From: JBOGNO01 sp050747245
GTDB taxonomy: Bacteria > Acidobacteriota > Terriglobia > Acidiferrales > UBA7541
DNA length: 64,000 nt
Assembly (NCBI GenBank): GCA_050747245.1
Contig: JBOGNO010000005.1
Span: forward strand, 186,001 to 250,000
Reading direction: 5' to 3'
Shown here one piece after another: positions 16,606-25,640 of the stretch. The translations under genes were made by a program, and so were the position numbers. A model generated the notes under the pieces. That model worked only from the letters and a program-made list of their open reading frames with translations. It was not told the origin of the DNA and did no database searches. Position 1 is the first letter of the stretch; the number at the start of each line of letters is the position of its first letter.

Positions 16606-17568
16606 ATGAAGCTGAAACTCTGCAGTCTCGCCTTTTTTGCCGTATTGCTCGCAGCCCTTCCGCTTTTCACCGACGAACCGCCCATGTTCACCCTGCACCA
16701 AGTGGGACCGGGAGTCTTCGCTGCGATTGACATTCCGCAATCCCGCGCGGGATCGAATTCCGGCTTCATCATCGGCGAGGACGGCGTGGCCGTGGTGGAT
16801 ACATTTGAAAGCGCGGACGCGGCCCGCGCATTGCTCGGCGAAATCCGCAAACAGACGAAGCTGCCGGTGCGCTACGTCGTCAACACGCACTATCACCTGG
16901 ACCACGTTGCGGGGAACGGAGTTTTCGCCGAAGCGGGCGCCACGATCTTCGCGCAGCGCAACGTGCGCGACTGGATTCACACCGAGAATTTGAAATTTTT
17001 CCGCAATCTTCAGCCGGAGCAAAAAAAGCTCGTCGAAGGGCTCGTCGCCCCGCAGGTGGTCTACAATGCTGACGGTGTGGACCTGTTTCTCGGCGCGCGG
17101 CGCATATCCGTCCGCGTTCTCCCCGGACACACCGGTGGCGATTCCGTGGTCTATGTTCCGGACGCTCACGTGGTTTTTTGTGGCGATCTTTTCTGGCGGC
17201 ACACGCTCCCGAACCTGATCGACGCTTCGACCGCCGTGTGGATTGAATCCGATGGAAAGCTGCTCGCCGCGGGACCACAAGCCGTCTTCGTTCCGGGCCA
17301 CGGAGAAGTGGGCAACGCCGCGGACGTTGCAGCCTTCCGCGATTACCTTATTTTTCTCCGCCAGTCGGTCCAGCCCGCAGTTGCGCAATCCAAATCCGGC
17401 GACGAGTTGGTGAATTCCGTCCTGCCGGTGCTCAAGGCCAAATACGGAGACTGGGATTTCTTTCCGTTCTTTTCGCGCAGCAATATTCTGCAAACGGCGG
17501 ACGAGCTTGCGGGCAAGAAAAAAGTCCCGCAGGAATCGCCGGAGTGGTTCGAATTCTCCGCGCGCTAA
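16606..17568 (+). CDS. Exported metallo-beta-lactamase-fold hydrolase
   Basis: The protein has 320 residues and a short hydrophobic N-terminal segment. The MBL-fold metal motif THYHLDH gives H95, H97, D99 and H100; later PGHTGGDS and FCGDLFW supply further metal ligands, and PGHGE sits near the end. The overall pattern resembles the broad MBL hydrolase group (SoxH/QuiP-like) rather than a confirmed antibiotic beta-lactamase; the substrate cannot be told from sequence. It begins 28 bases after the TPR-like gene and may be in the same operon. Confidence 0.85.
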   Translation: MKLKLCSLAFFAVLLAALPLFTDEPPMFTLHQVGPGVFAAIDIPQSRAGSNSGFIIGEDGVAVVDTFESADAARALLGEIRKQTKLPVRYVVNTHYHLDHVAGNGVFAEAGATIFAQRNVRDWIHTENLKFFRNLQPEQKKLVEGLVAPQVVYNADGVDLFLGARRISVRVLPGHTGGDSVVYVPDAHVVFCGDLFWRHTLPNLIDASTAVWIESDGKLLAAGPQAVFVPGHGEVGNAADVAAFRDYLIFLRQSVQPAVAQSKSGDELVNSVLPVLKAKYGDWDFFPFFSRSNILQTADELAGKKKVPQESPEWFEFSAR

Positions 17569-17580
17569 GACGCGTCCGCG

Positions 17581-19053
17581 CTACCAGTGCACGCGCACGC
17601 GGTACGTGAGCGTGGCTGCGCCGTCTTTCTCCACTGGAATTTGAAAACTGATCGTCGAAGCATCGAGCTTTGTCCATTTGTAATCCGAGCTGAGAACTTC
17701 CCAGTCGCCGCCGATGGGCTCGCGAACTTCGACGCTTGTGGCCGCGTCCTTGTGATTTCGAATGGTGATCGCGAATTCTTCCTCGAATACGTTACTCGCG
17801 ATGCGGCGGTAATCGGTTTCCTTGCGCTCCGCGACCACGTCGAACGCGTTGCCGACGTAAAGATGCAGCAGTTCATCCTTGGGCGTGTGCGTGATGGCAT
17901 CTTCGCCCATGAATTGCGTGTTACCGTGAGCGTCGGCCTGATACACGCGCACGGTCCCCGCGGGCAACAGCATCCCCAGGCCTGACTTCTCGTCGTTTTT
18001 GAACTGATAATAGACTTTCACAGTCTGCGGGATGGGATTTCCGATGCTCTGTTGCAAGCGGTAGTAACTCTCCTCGGCCTCGACGAGCAGCGATTTCGCG
18101 ATCGGTATGTTGCTGCCGTTGAGCAGGCTGATCTGTTTCGATTCCTTGTCTTCAATCGAGGTGCGCCGGTCGAGCGTGTAGAGGTGATACTCGCCGAGAT
18201 TTTCCTGCGCGAAGGCGGGCGGCGGAGCAGCCTTCGCTGCGTTCATTTCCATTTCATAACGCTGCCTCTGGCCTTCTGCGCGGTGGACTTCGCCCGCGAC
18301 GAGCTGCAATTTAGCGTTCTTGTATGCCGTGCCGCTGTTGTTCACCAGCGTAACCCAGCCATCAAGGTCCGCGGCCTTTTCATCGCGTCCAACCGTTAAA
18401 ACGTAATCCGCGCTCCAGTTCACATTCGAGGTCAAATACGACGCTTCCACTTTCTGCTCGCGCGGCCCCTGGTTATCGAGCGTCCACAACAGCGTCGGCC
18501 GGCTGTACAAATTTTCCGGCAGTTCCGGAAAGCGATACGAGTTGGCGTCGTAGCCGGTGACGATTTCATTTCCAATCTTCCACACCGGGCCGTTGTTGTC
18601 CGCGAGCAGCACCGCCTTGGTCTCTTCCCATTTTGTCGAGCCCGATTCCTTCACTTCACGCACCAGCGTCACTTCTTTGCCGACGTATTTTTGCAGCAGC
18701 TTGCCGGGATCGAGAAGGTCGTATTCATAATCCTGCTCGAGGACGTTCAATTTCGCGGGCTCCGTGAGCGAACGAAAATGCACCGTGGCCGGATTGATGG
18801 ATGCCGCCACGTCTTCAAAGCGCAGCGCGAACGTGCCTTCGGGCAGCGTCACCTGGCGAACGTCCCGCACCAGCGCGAGGTTCGAGTTATAGACCGTCAC
18901 CGCCAGGTCCTTCTGGTCCTTCCGCGTCGTCGCGGGAGTATCGTCGGGCGCAGCCGCTTTCGCGCTGCGAATTCTTAAAGCGAACGGTGCCACCAATAAA
19001 ATCGCCGCGGCGAGCGCGCCGCCGATTGGCTTGCGAAAACGTGCGGATATCAT
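17581..19053 (-). CDS. Exported DUF4139-domain protein
   Basis: The 490-residue protein has a signal peptide (about 1-33). The YNSNLALVRDVRQVTLPEGTFALRFEDVAASINPATVHF segment, the central beta-rich region with YLTSNVNWSADYVLTV and the C-terminal FEEEFAITIRNHKDAATSVEVREPI are typical of DUF4139 proteins, whose role is not established. A GGAGGAG site precedes the ATG. It lies downstream of the sigma/anti-sigma pair on the same strand, 68 bases after it, and could belong to the regulon or operon. Confidence 0.85.
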   Translation of the reverse strand: MISARFRKPIGGALAAAILLVAPFALRIRSAKAAAPDDTPATTRKDQKDLAVTVYNSNLALVRDVRQVTLPEGTFALRFEDVAASINPATVHFRSLTEPAKLNVLEQDYEYDLLDPGKLLQKYVGKEVTLVREVKESGSTKWEETKAVLLADNNGPVWKIGNEIVTGYDANSYRFPELPENLYSRPTLLWTLDNQGPREQKVEASYLTSNVNWSADYVLTVGRDEKAADLDGWVTLVNNSGTAYKNAKLQLVAGEVHRAEGQRQRYEMEMNAAKAAPPPAFAQENLGEYHLYTLDRRTSIEDKESKQISLLNGSNIPIAKSLLVEAEESYYRLQQSIGNPIPQTVKVYYQFKNDEKSGLGMLLPAGTVRVYQADAHGNTQFMGEDAITHTPKDELLHLYVGNAFDVVAERKETDYRRIASNVFEEEFAITIRNHKDAATSVEVREPIGGDWEVLSSDYKWTKLDASTISFQIPVEKDGAATLTYRVRVHW

Positions 19054-19121
19054 GGGAATTCTCCTCCATCGGAATCTCGCTACATTTCTTGGAACGCGGA
19101 AGCTGCGATTTCTTGCAGGCT

Positions 19122-20444
19122 TTACTTGCGCTCCTGCCAGGTTTTCCCGCCGTCGTGCGTGAAGAATTTCCGGCCTTCGCGCGTCGCCACGTTGGCGATC
19201 TGGGCGTCCTCCGCGACGATGCTCACCAAATCAACCTTCTCCGGAAATTTCACCAGCTGCCAATTTTTGCCGTCCGTCGTGCGCAGTACCGCTCCATTGC
19301 GCCCCACCAGCCAGCAAACTTCGACAGACGGTGCCGACCCTGTCAGTATTTCCGCGCCGCCCGCGGTTCCCACTTCATTCCAGCCTCCGCCCACGTCAAA
19401 CGAGCGCTCAATCAATCCGGCATGCGTCACGCGCCAGAGAATGGCAGGATCCGGCGAACGAATGATAATCTCGCCCTGCGACGTTTCGACCAGCGAAGAT
19501 TTCGCCATAACATCACCTGAAACCGTGGACTTGGACGTCCCGCGCCGCGCGGGAGCAGCCTTCAAGCTGGCCCCCATGCCGCCGCTCCCGGAAAATCCCG
19601 CGGCAGGTGCCCCCGCAGGTCGTGGAGCCGGCGCCGCAGGCACCGACAGGGCCGGCGCAGCCTGCGTGACCATCACCTGTTCCGCTTCCTTCGGCTGGGG
19701 TTCCCCCGAACTTGGCTTCTTACTCGGCTGGTTTTTATCTGTGGCGATGCCCGGAGCCACGTCGGCTATCCCTGAACGTACCTCTGCCGAAGCGTCACTC
19801 TCGATTGCGGACGATGGAGCGGCCATTCTCCCAATCGCACCTCGTGACGGCTTGTTTTCTCTGGCAGGCCCTCTGTTTGCTTTTTCTGTCGCGGCGATCT
19901 TGCTGCGGGCGTCCGGCAAATTGCCCGCGGGCTCCGAACGAAGCCCCTGCTGGTTCTGAACACTTTCTACAGGCGGGGGACCAGCGGCGGGATTTGCATT
20001 CGATGCCACCGTGGTGTTTTCCGCTGAGAGCACCGGCGTTCTTACTTGCGCGGGTTCTCGCGCCATCCAAACTGTCAGAATCGCGAGCGCGGCCAGCGGC
20101 ACTGCCAGCCGCCAATTCCAGTTCCACCATGGAGTTCGCGGAAGCTCACGCACAGCCTGTGCTGGCGCGCTCGTCGCGGCTCGCGCCGGCGCGGCGGCGG
20201 CTGCCGCTGCGGCGAATTGTTGAACGGCTTCTTGCCCAACGCGTGCCAGTACCGCCAGTGCGTCTCTGCAGCGCGCGCAATCGGAAAAGTGCCTGTCCAG
20301 AGATTCGCGCTCTCGTTCCTCAATTGCGCCTTCGAAATACGTCGCGAGCGCTTCGGCGTCCGGACACTCTTCCGCGGGCTGGCGCCGGCGTAGCTCGTGG
20401 CGCAGGAGTCCGGCCAGTGATTTCTCGTCTTCCGCTCGAGCCAT
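19122..20444 (-). CDS. Zinc-finger anti-sigma factor with YCF48-like sensor domain
   Basis: The 440-residue protein has an N-terminal zinc-binding anti-sigma domain with H52-x3-C56-x2-C59 (HFSDCARC), a single membrane helix near 108-126 (WRLAVPLAALAILTVWMA), a long Pro/Ala/Ser-rich linker to about 330, and a C-terminal beta-propeller-like segment with WLVGRNGAVLRTTDGKNW and FFTHDGGKTWQ, as in YCF48/BNR repeats. This predicts a cytoplasmic sigma-binding domain tied to a periplasmic sensor. It lies 53 bases downstream of the sigma factor gene, as expected for a cognate pair. Confidence 0.85.
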   Translation of the reverse strand: MARAEDEKSLAGLLRHELRRRQPAEECPDAEALATYFEGAIEERERESLDRHFSDCARCRDALAVLARVGQEAVQQFAAAAAAAAPARAATSAPAQAVRELPRTPWWNWNWRLAVPLAALAILTVWMAREPAQVRTPVLSAENTTVASNANPAAGPPPVESVQNQQGLRSEPAGNLPDARSKIAATEKANRGPARENKPSRGAIGRMAAPSSAIESDASAEVRSGIADVAPGIATDKNQPSKKPSSGEPQPKEAEQVMVTQAAPALSVPAAPAPRPAGAPAAGFSGSGGMGASLKAAPARRGTSKSTVSGDVMAKSSLVETSQGEIIIRSPDPAILWRVTHAGLIERSFDVGGGWNEVGTAGGAEILTGSAPSVEVCWLVGRNGAVLRTTDGKNWQLVKFPEKVDLVSIVAEDAQIANVATREGRKFFTHDGGKTWQERK

Positions 20445-20497
20445 GACCCGCTTCTCCTTTTCTTAGAACGTGCCGCGCCGCAATTCTTGCATCATTC

Positions 20498-21385
20498 TCA
20501 ATCCTTCGCGGAAAGCGCCCGCGTCAGATCGAACGGCCATTTTTCGCGCGCGTACTCGAAGCATAGCCGCACCTGCGCTTCGCTCAGGCGCTTCTTCTCG
20601 ACGAGCGCCCGTTCCACCGACGCCCGTATTTCCTGCCGCGCGCGCTCCAGATTTCGCGAGACGGTCGCCTCGTGTTCGCCCAGCAGCCTGCCGATTTGCG
20701 CGAGCGTCAGTTCCTGCTCGTAGTAGTAGGCCAGGCGCAGCCGCGCTCGCGGCTCGAGATTTCCAATCGTTTCCTCGAGCGCCGCTTGCAGCAGCGCCAG
20801 GTAGCGCGGTTTTTCGGGATCGCCGGGATGCCCTTCGTCCGCGCGGCTGGGAATTTCCCGCACTGGTTCGCCTTCATTCTGCTCGTCGAGCGAATCCGTG
20901 CGCCGCATGCGGCGAATTTCGTCCACGAATCGTTGCGCCAGAATCGCCCGCAGCCACGTGGAAAGCTTGCTTCGGCCGTAGAAATATTCGAAGAGCGAGC
21001 GCCGCTTGCCTTCGCGCTCCCCAAGGCCGTAAAGCTCGGCGTAAAGCGAATCCGCTAATTCCCGCCCCAGCGATTCCCCGGCCACGGCGCGTCCCGCGCG
21101 GTAAAGCTGCTGCCGGTAAGCGCGGATGAAATACTCCCATGCGGGCTCGTTGCCGTCGCTCAACGCGCAGGCGAAGGCCAGATCTTCGATGTGCAGAGAT
21201 TCCAGATACGCCCTCACGCCCTTCTCGGAACTCGCCGCCGGGCCGTTCGCCGCGCTCCGCGCGAGCGCCTCTCGGAATTGCACGACCGACACTTTCCATT
21301 CCGCCGGAGGCGCGGCGCGCAGAAGTAGCCTTCCGGTGGCTTCCTCGATGACGCGCTCGATTTCGCCGGGAAAAGCCTCGTGCAT
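20498..21385 (-). CDS. ECF-like sigma-70 family RNA polymerase sigma factor
   Basis: The 295-residue protein has a region 2 with YFYGRSKLSTWLRAILAQRFVDEIRRMRR (core binding and -10 recognition) and a region 4 helix-turn-helix with ELTLAQIGRLLGEHEATVSRNLERARQEI (-35 recognition). It is longer than typical ECF factors (about 180-200 residues), with an N-terminal extension of about 85 residues and a C-terminal tail of about 40. AGAGGGCGAGCGA before the ATG provides a binding site. The downstream anti-sigma factor suggests control by an envelope signal. Confidence 0.9.
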   Translation of the reverse strand: MHEAFPGEIERVIEEATGRLLLRAAPPAEWKVSVVQFREALARSAANGPAASSEKGVRAYLESLHIEDLAFACALSDGNEPAWEYFIRAYRQQLYRAGRAVAGESLGRELADSLYAELYGLGEREGKRRSLFEYFYGRSKLSTWLRAILAQRFVDEIRRMRRTDSLDEQNEGEPVREIPSRADEGHPGDPEKPRYLALLQAALEETIGNLEPRARLRLAYYYEQELTLAQIGRLLGEHEATVSRNLERARQEIRASVERALVEKKRLSEAQVRLCFEYAREKWPFDLTRALSAKD

Positions 21386-21712
21386 TCGCTCGCCCTCTGC
21401 GGCCCTCTATAAGTAATGATATCGGATTTCACGCCGCGCGTTGCTTCGTCGTTTTCACCAGGCTCACTTCGCGCACATACGGCTGTCGCAAGTGACTCTC
21501 TGCTTGCGGCAACTTAATCCTCAAATGGCGCAACCGCGACGCTGTCCTCTGGGTTCGCGCAAAGGCAATTCATCAGACTTCTAAATTAAGGAGATGTTTG
21601 TTTAATTTATATTAACTTCCATTAATAGATAGAGATAGAAGCTGCTGCACAGTCCTCTCTCGGGTGAAACCCGACAGTGAGGGTGGGTTGTATTCAAATC
21701 TGAGGTAAGTTC
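21386..21712. other. Intergenic region upstream of the secretin-like gene
   Basis: The 327 bases between the divergent sigma factor and secretin-like genes include an AT-rich stretch near 21580-21640 and a 15-base hairpin at 21660-21674. No small gene is evident. Confidence 0.5.
21660..21674 (+). other. Hairpin in the probable 5' leader
   Basis: TCGGGT and ACCCGA pair perfectly around GAA, about 40 bases before the ATG at 21713. It has no T run, so it is not a typical terminator; a role in mRNA stability or regulation is possible. Confidence 0.4.
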
Positions 21713-24700
21713 ATGCGCAAGCTGACTCTCACATTGTTGGTCGGGGCCCTCACGGTGATTGGCCTCCTTGCAGCACCTCCCCAATCGCAAAAACAAAAAA
21801 ACCCACCCCCATCTCAAAAGACACCTGCACCTCAAAAGCCACTGGTGCCAGATTGCGTCGTTGAAACCATCCAACTCGGCGGTCTTACGGATGGCGCTCG
21901 GCTGGCGCAAGCATTGTCGAGCGTATTCACAGACTTTATCGTGAAGCGTGACCCCCAGAACGCCACAACTCTGTACGTTGTCGATCGTGCTGCTGCACGA
22001 AATATTGTGAATTGTAAAAAAGGACGATGGCGCTCTTCACTTTCACACGACGAACTTGATCAAATCGTGCAGGCATTCGACAGCGACAATTTTGAGGGTG
22101 TGAAGCTGAATTCGAGCTTTCTCATCCATGTGCAGTATCTCCAACCTCGGGTTATTGTGTGGAGCTTTCCGCATCCGGAGCCTGACATAGCGCTCATCAC
22201 CGGCTCGGCTCATTACATCGTTGTCAGCCCCTTGCCAGGACGAGCTTCGGGAACGACAGAGGATCAACATCTTGCAAACGAAGTCGCTGGAATTAAGCAC
22301 GATTTGGAGCTTTTGGACGCGCAAGCGGACCCCGCTAAGTCCGGAACCACCATCGGTTCAGACGAGACACAAGCCGAGCTTTGGTTTGCGCTGCACACCG
22401 TCAAGCTCGATGTGTTGGACCCTAGAGAAATAGCATTGAAACTCAGAGCCTCATTTCCAGCCGGCACGGATCTTCAGGTCTGGGCCCAACAGCGCGCCAT
22501 CACTTTCTTGCCCACCACCGCAGACCCGAGCACGCCTCTATCGGGTACGCCTCTATTTCGAAGTGCCAATGCCGTTGAACGAGGCGTGCTCTATACCAAA
22601 GAACAAGAGGAAAAGCAGTGGACCGCGCAGCAGCAAAGTAGCAGTAAGGCAAAAGCGAATGCTCCTACGCCTTCAATGAGTCCCGATTCCAAGCAGAAGG
22701 CGCCGGCCGCTTCCACATCCAAAAAGACTTCGTCCTCAGGTAAGTCCGGCGATGCAAGCAGCAAGAGCGGAGGAAGTGACGGTGGGAGTGGGGATAGTCC
22801 GGACTCAGCTAACACAAATGAAGATACTGCCACCAACAACGGAGATCAGGGGACAGCCGCATCTCAGGACACCCTAGACGACCCGCCTTCAGGCGCGCAG
22901 ACTCAAGAGACTTGGAAAACCGACCACGTCGTGCGGCTGTATCACCTTCGCCAGGCAACTAACATTGCGGCTGCGATTAACAAAGCCGTATCAAAAGACA
23001 CTACTCTCGTTACGCCGATTACTGAGGATCTCCTACTAATCCTTCCCCCGGCGCCGGGTTCACCGGACTTGAGCGAGTGGATTCGGCGCGCCATTGCCAT
23101 CCTGGACCTTCCTCGCCCAAAGGTATCTATCCAGGTGTGGTCCTATCAAATCAGCGCCGATACAAAGACCAAGAAATCCGGGCCTTCTGACGTGGAGAAC
23201 AACTACGACGAACTGAAGGCGGCAGTGGAGAAAGCCAATGGCGAGACGTCACGTGCATTGTCGGCTGGACTTGCCGCAATCCTAAATGAGATGCGAAATC
23301 CGGACGACTCCTATTTCGACCAGGATTTCTCTAACTACCTCACAAAACGCTTCGAGGATTGTGTAAAGGAAGGCTACTACTGTCTCGGCTATCAAACCGC
23401 GTTGCTTGTCCCCCTAAAATACAGCCCTGGACCGGGTGAAGCTCCAGCTTACGCCGTGGATCACTCTCTCAGCCGGTTTCTACTCCTGCTTGCTGCGGCC
23501 AAAGACGAAAAGGTTCGGCCGACGATCGCCAAAATGGAAGAAGCAATGCAAAGGGCCATGCTGGGTGCCCCCTCGGATTTCGAGTGCGGCAAGGGCAAAG
23601 ACTCGCCGGTTTTTAACAATTTTTTCCAACAACTGTGTGTTTTTTCAAGTCCGAACAATCTCCACATCATGCGGGCAGCGGTGCTCGACTTCCTGTTTCA
23701 CTACAAATGGGCCAATGTATATGCGAGTGATTTCAGCCCGTACGACTTACAACGCTCAGCCCATGTGCTGGACAGTCTCTTGAGCCCGATTATGGATGCT
23801 TTCAATTTGGATGTTGACACCTTCGTGGGAAATACGTTGAAGCCGAAGCAGCAGTGTGAGGGTAAGAATTGCGTGGCGAGTTTCGGCCAAGTGCAAGTGG
23901 CCACTGTGAGCGGGAACAAGGCATCGGTTGTGGGTGATGTGAAGAATTATTTCGATATCACCCCGCCCGTCACACTCAGCGATATGCTCAATCCCAATTC
24001 GGCCACAAGCCAGGCTCTCGGAAGCACGCTCAAGGGCATCCTTGAACCCAAGGAAATCACCATTCTCTCCGCGCTGGCGAACGCGAATTCTCAGCCGAGA
24101 ATCACCGCAGAAGTCTCGAAGAACGTTTCCCTCACAATCACGCCAACCTCTCTCGACAGCGCCTCATCCGCGGAATTGGATTTGGATTTTGATGTGAAAG
24201 AAGACACCGCCCCGCAATCGGTGAACCAAACGACGACGAAGCAGGATCTTTTGGATCGTGTCGCCGAGCACCACGTCATCACGCGCGTACGTGTGGATTC
24301 GCTTAAACTCTTCCAGGTGTCGTCCTTTACCATGCAGTTGACTCATCCGCAGCCGCCCGTCTGTTATTGGTCCCCGCTCTGCATCGCCTGGCAAGCGGTG
24401 TTTGGCTCGATCCCTGTTGCGGGGCATCTCTTTGAAATACACCGCGGGCCGAAGACCAAGGACAACCGCAGCGTCGCCATTGTCCGCGCTGTGATCGTGC
24501 CGACGGCGATGGACCTCGGACTCGGATTGCGGTTTGAAATGGATAAGATAGAGGATCCGGTTACGAACACGCTTACGCCGTTGTCCTCTCTGGGACAGTT
24601 GGGAGGCAACGTTAGCCGGTTTCATCAGAATTTGATGAAGTGTATGGTCGAGCAAGGCGCATCAAACCCCTCTTGCCTCACCAAAATTCCCTTGAATAGC

Positions 24701-24721
24701 ACTCCCGAAGTTCTGCCGTAA
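21713..24721 (+). CDS. Large exported protein with secretin-like segments
   Basis: The protein has 1002 residues with a signal peptide (MRKLTLTLLVGALTVIGLLA) followed by a Pro/Lys/Gln-rich linker. A Ser/Gly/Asp-rich low-complexity stretch lies near 310-390. Around 405-460, VVRLYHLRQATNIAAAINKAV then LLLILPP resembles the short N1-type domains of secretins. Near the C terminus, GSIPVAGHLFEIHRGPK then VAIVRAVIVPTAMDL resembles the end of the secretin beta domain. No pilus or secretion genes are adjacent. Its GC content looks lower than that of the neighbours, which suggests transfer or distinct selection. Assignment to secretins is tentative. Confidence 0.65.
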   Translation: MRKLTLTLLVGALTVIGLLAAPPQSQKQKNPPPSQKTPAPQKPLVPDCVVETIQLGGLTDGARLAQALSSVFTDFIVKRDPQNATTLYVVDRAAARNIVNCKKGRWRSSLSHDELDQIVQAFDSDNFEGVKLNSSFLIHVQYLQPRVIVWSFPHPEPDIALITGSAHYIVVSPLPGRASGTTEDQHLANEVAGIKHDLELLDAQADPAKSGTTIGSDETQAELWFALHTVKLDVLDPREIALKLRASFPAGTDLQVWAQQRAITFLPTTADPSTPLSGTPLFRSANAVERGVLYTKEQEEKQWTAQQQSSSKAKANAPTPSMSPDSKQKAPAASTSKKTSSSGKSGDASSKSGGSDGGSGDSPDSANTNEDTATNNGDQGTAASQDTLDDPPSGAQTQETWKTDHVVRLYHLRQATNIAAAINKAVSKDTTLVTPITEDLLLILPPAPGSPDLSEWIRRAIAILDLPRPKVSIQVWSYQISADTKTKKSGPSDVENNYDELKAAVEKANGETSRALSAGLAAILNEMRNPDDSYFDQDFSNYLTKRFEDCVKEGYYCLGYQTALLVPLKYSPGPGEAPAYAVDHSLSRFLLLLAAAKDEKVRPTIAKMEEAMQRAMLGAPSDFECGKGKDSPVFNNFFQQLCVFSSPNNLHIMRAAVLDFLFHYKWANVYASDFSPYDLQRSAHVLDSLLSPIMDAFNLDVDTFVGNTLKPKQQCEGKNCVASFGQVQVATVSGNKASVVGDVKNYFDITPPVTLSDMLNPNSATSQALGSTLKGILEPKEITILSALANANSQPRITAEVSKNVSLTITPTSLDSASSAELDLDFDVKEDTAPQSVNQTTTKQDLLDRVAEHHVITRVRVDSLKLFQVSSFTMQLTHPQPPVCYWSPLCIAWQAVFGSIPVAGHLFEIHRGPKTKDNRSVAIVRAVIVPTAMDLGLGLRFEMDKIEDPVTNTLTPLSSLGQLGGNVSRFHQNLMKCMVEQGASNPSCLTKIPLNSTPEVLP

Positions 24722-24968
24722 GTAGGCAAGGAGCGCACTCCCTGCTTCGCTCTTCACGCTCCATGTCTTATGGCCGCAGAGAACGCATGGGATCAAGACC
24801 CTCAAACATTCGCCTGTGGAACGCTACCTTCTTTGTGCGCATCTGTCGTTTGACGATTGGGGCCGTCTATCACTATCATGGGCGCGTCATTTGCGGGGTT
24901 CGAAGTGATTCGCAGCGCGTTCGTCCCACAGCCCGCCTTTTCACTTTCCCATCACCGGAGGAATTTCA
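24722..24968. other. Intergenic region before the molybdenum hydroxylase operon
   Basis: About 250 bases with no recognisable gene. It should hold the promoter of the operon starting at 24969, but no clear hexamer pair was identified. Confidence 0.4.
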
Positions 24969-25640
24969 ATGCCTGATAAACCTCGAGGCCGCGGCAAATC
25001 TCCGCGCGCCGGCGAAGATCCGCGAGCGAACGGAGGAGTCTCCCGCCGCGATTTCATCAAGGGCACCGGCATCGCCGGAGTGGCCGTTTCCGCGGGCGCC
25101 CTTCTCGGCCATCAGGTCCTCGAAGCCGTGCAAACTTCGGCGGCGGAAACAACCCTCTATGGCCCGGGCCCGGTGGGAATCGCACTCAAAATCAACGGCG
25201 TCGTTCGGAAATTAAACGTCGAGCCGCGCGTCACGCTCCTCGACGCCCTGCGCGATCGTCTCGACATCACCGGTGCCAAGCGCGTCTGCGACCGCGGCAC
25301 GTGCGGCGCTTGCACGGTAATCGTGGACGGCAAAGCCATCTACTCCTGCACCATGCTGGCCATCGAAGCTCAAGACCACGAAATCGAGACCATCGAAGGC
25401 CTCGCGCCCGATGACAAGCTGCATCCCGTCTCGCAGGCCTTTGTGGATAATGACGCGCAGCAGTGCGGCTTCTGCACCCCCGGCTTCGTCATGGCCTGCA
25501 AAGCCTATCTCGACGGCGAGCCCCATCCGACTCGCGAAGGCGCGCAAGAAGCCTTGGGCGGCAACCTCTGCCGCTGCGGCACGTACATGGGCGTGCGCCG
25601 CGCGGTTCTCGACGCCGCCACGAAAGGAGGGCGAGCCTGA
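24969..25640 (+). CDS. Molybdenum hydroxylase small [2Fe-2S] subunit, TAT-exported
   Basis: The 223-residue protein has a twin-arginine signal (SRRDFIKGTGIAGVAVSAGA). The N-terminal plant-type [2Fe-2S] cluster uses CDRGTCGACTV and a later Cys, and the second cluster uses CGFCTPGF and CRCGTY, the layout of xanthine dehydrogenase/CO dehydrogenase family small subunits. It passes electrons from the molybdenum site to FAD. GGAGG lies seven bases before the ATG. Only this subunit has an export signal, so the folded complex is probably carried across together. The substrate is not predictable; aldehyde, isoquinoline or purine oxidation are options. Confidence 0.92.
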   Translation: MPDKPRGRGKSPRAGEDPRANGGVSRRDFIKGTGIAGVAVSAGALLGHQVLEAVQTSAAETTLYGPGPVGIALKINGVVRKLNVEPRVTLLDALRDRLDITGAKRVCDRGTCGACTVIVDGKAIYSCTMLAIEAQDHEIETIEGLAPDDKLHPVSQAFVDNDAQQCGFCTPGFVMACKAYLDGEPHPTREGAQEALGGNLCRCGTYMGVRRAVLDAATKGGRA

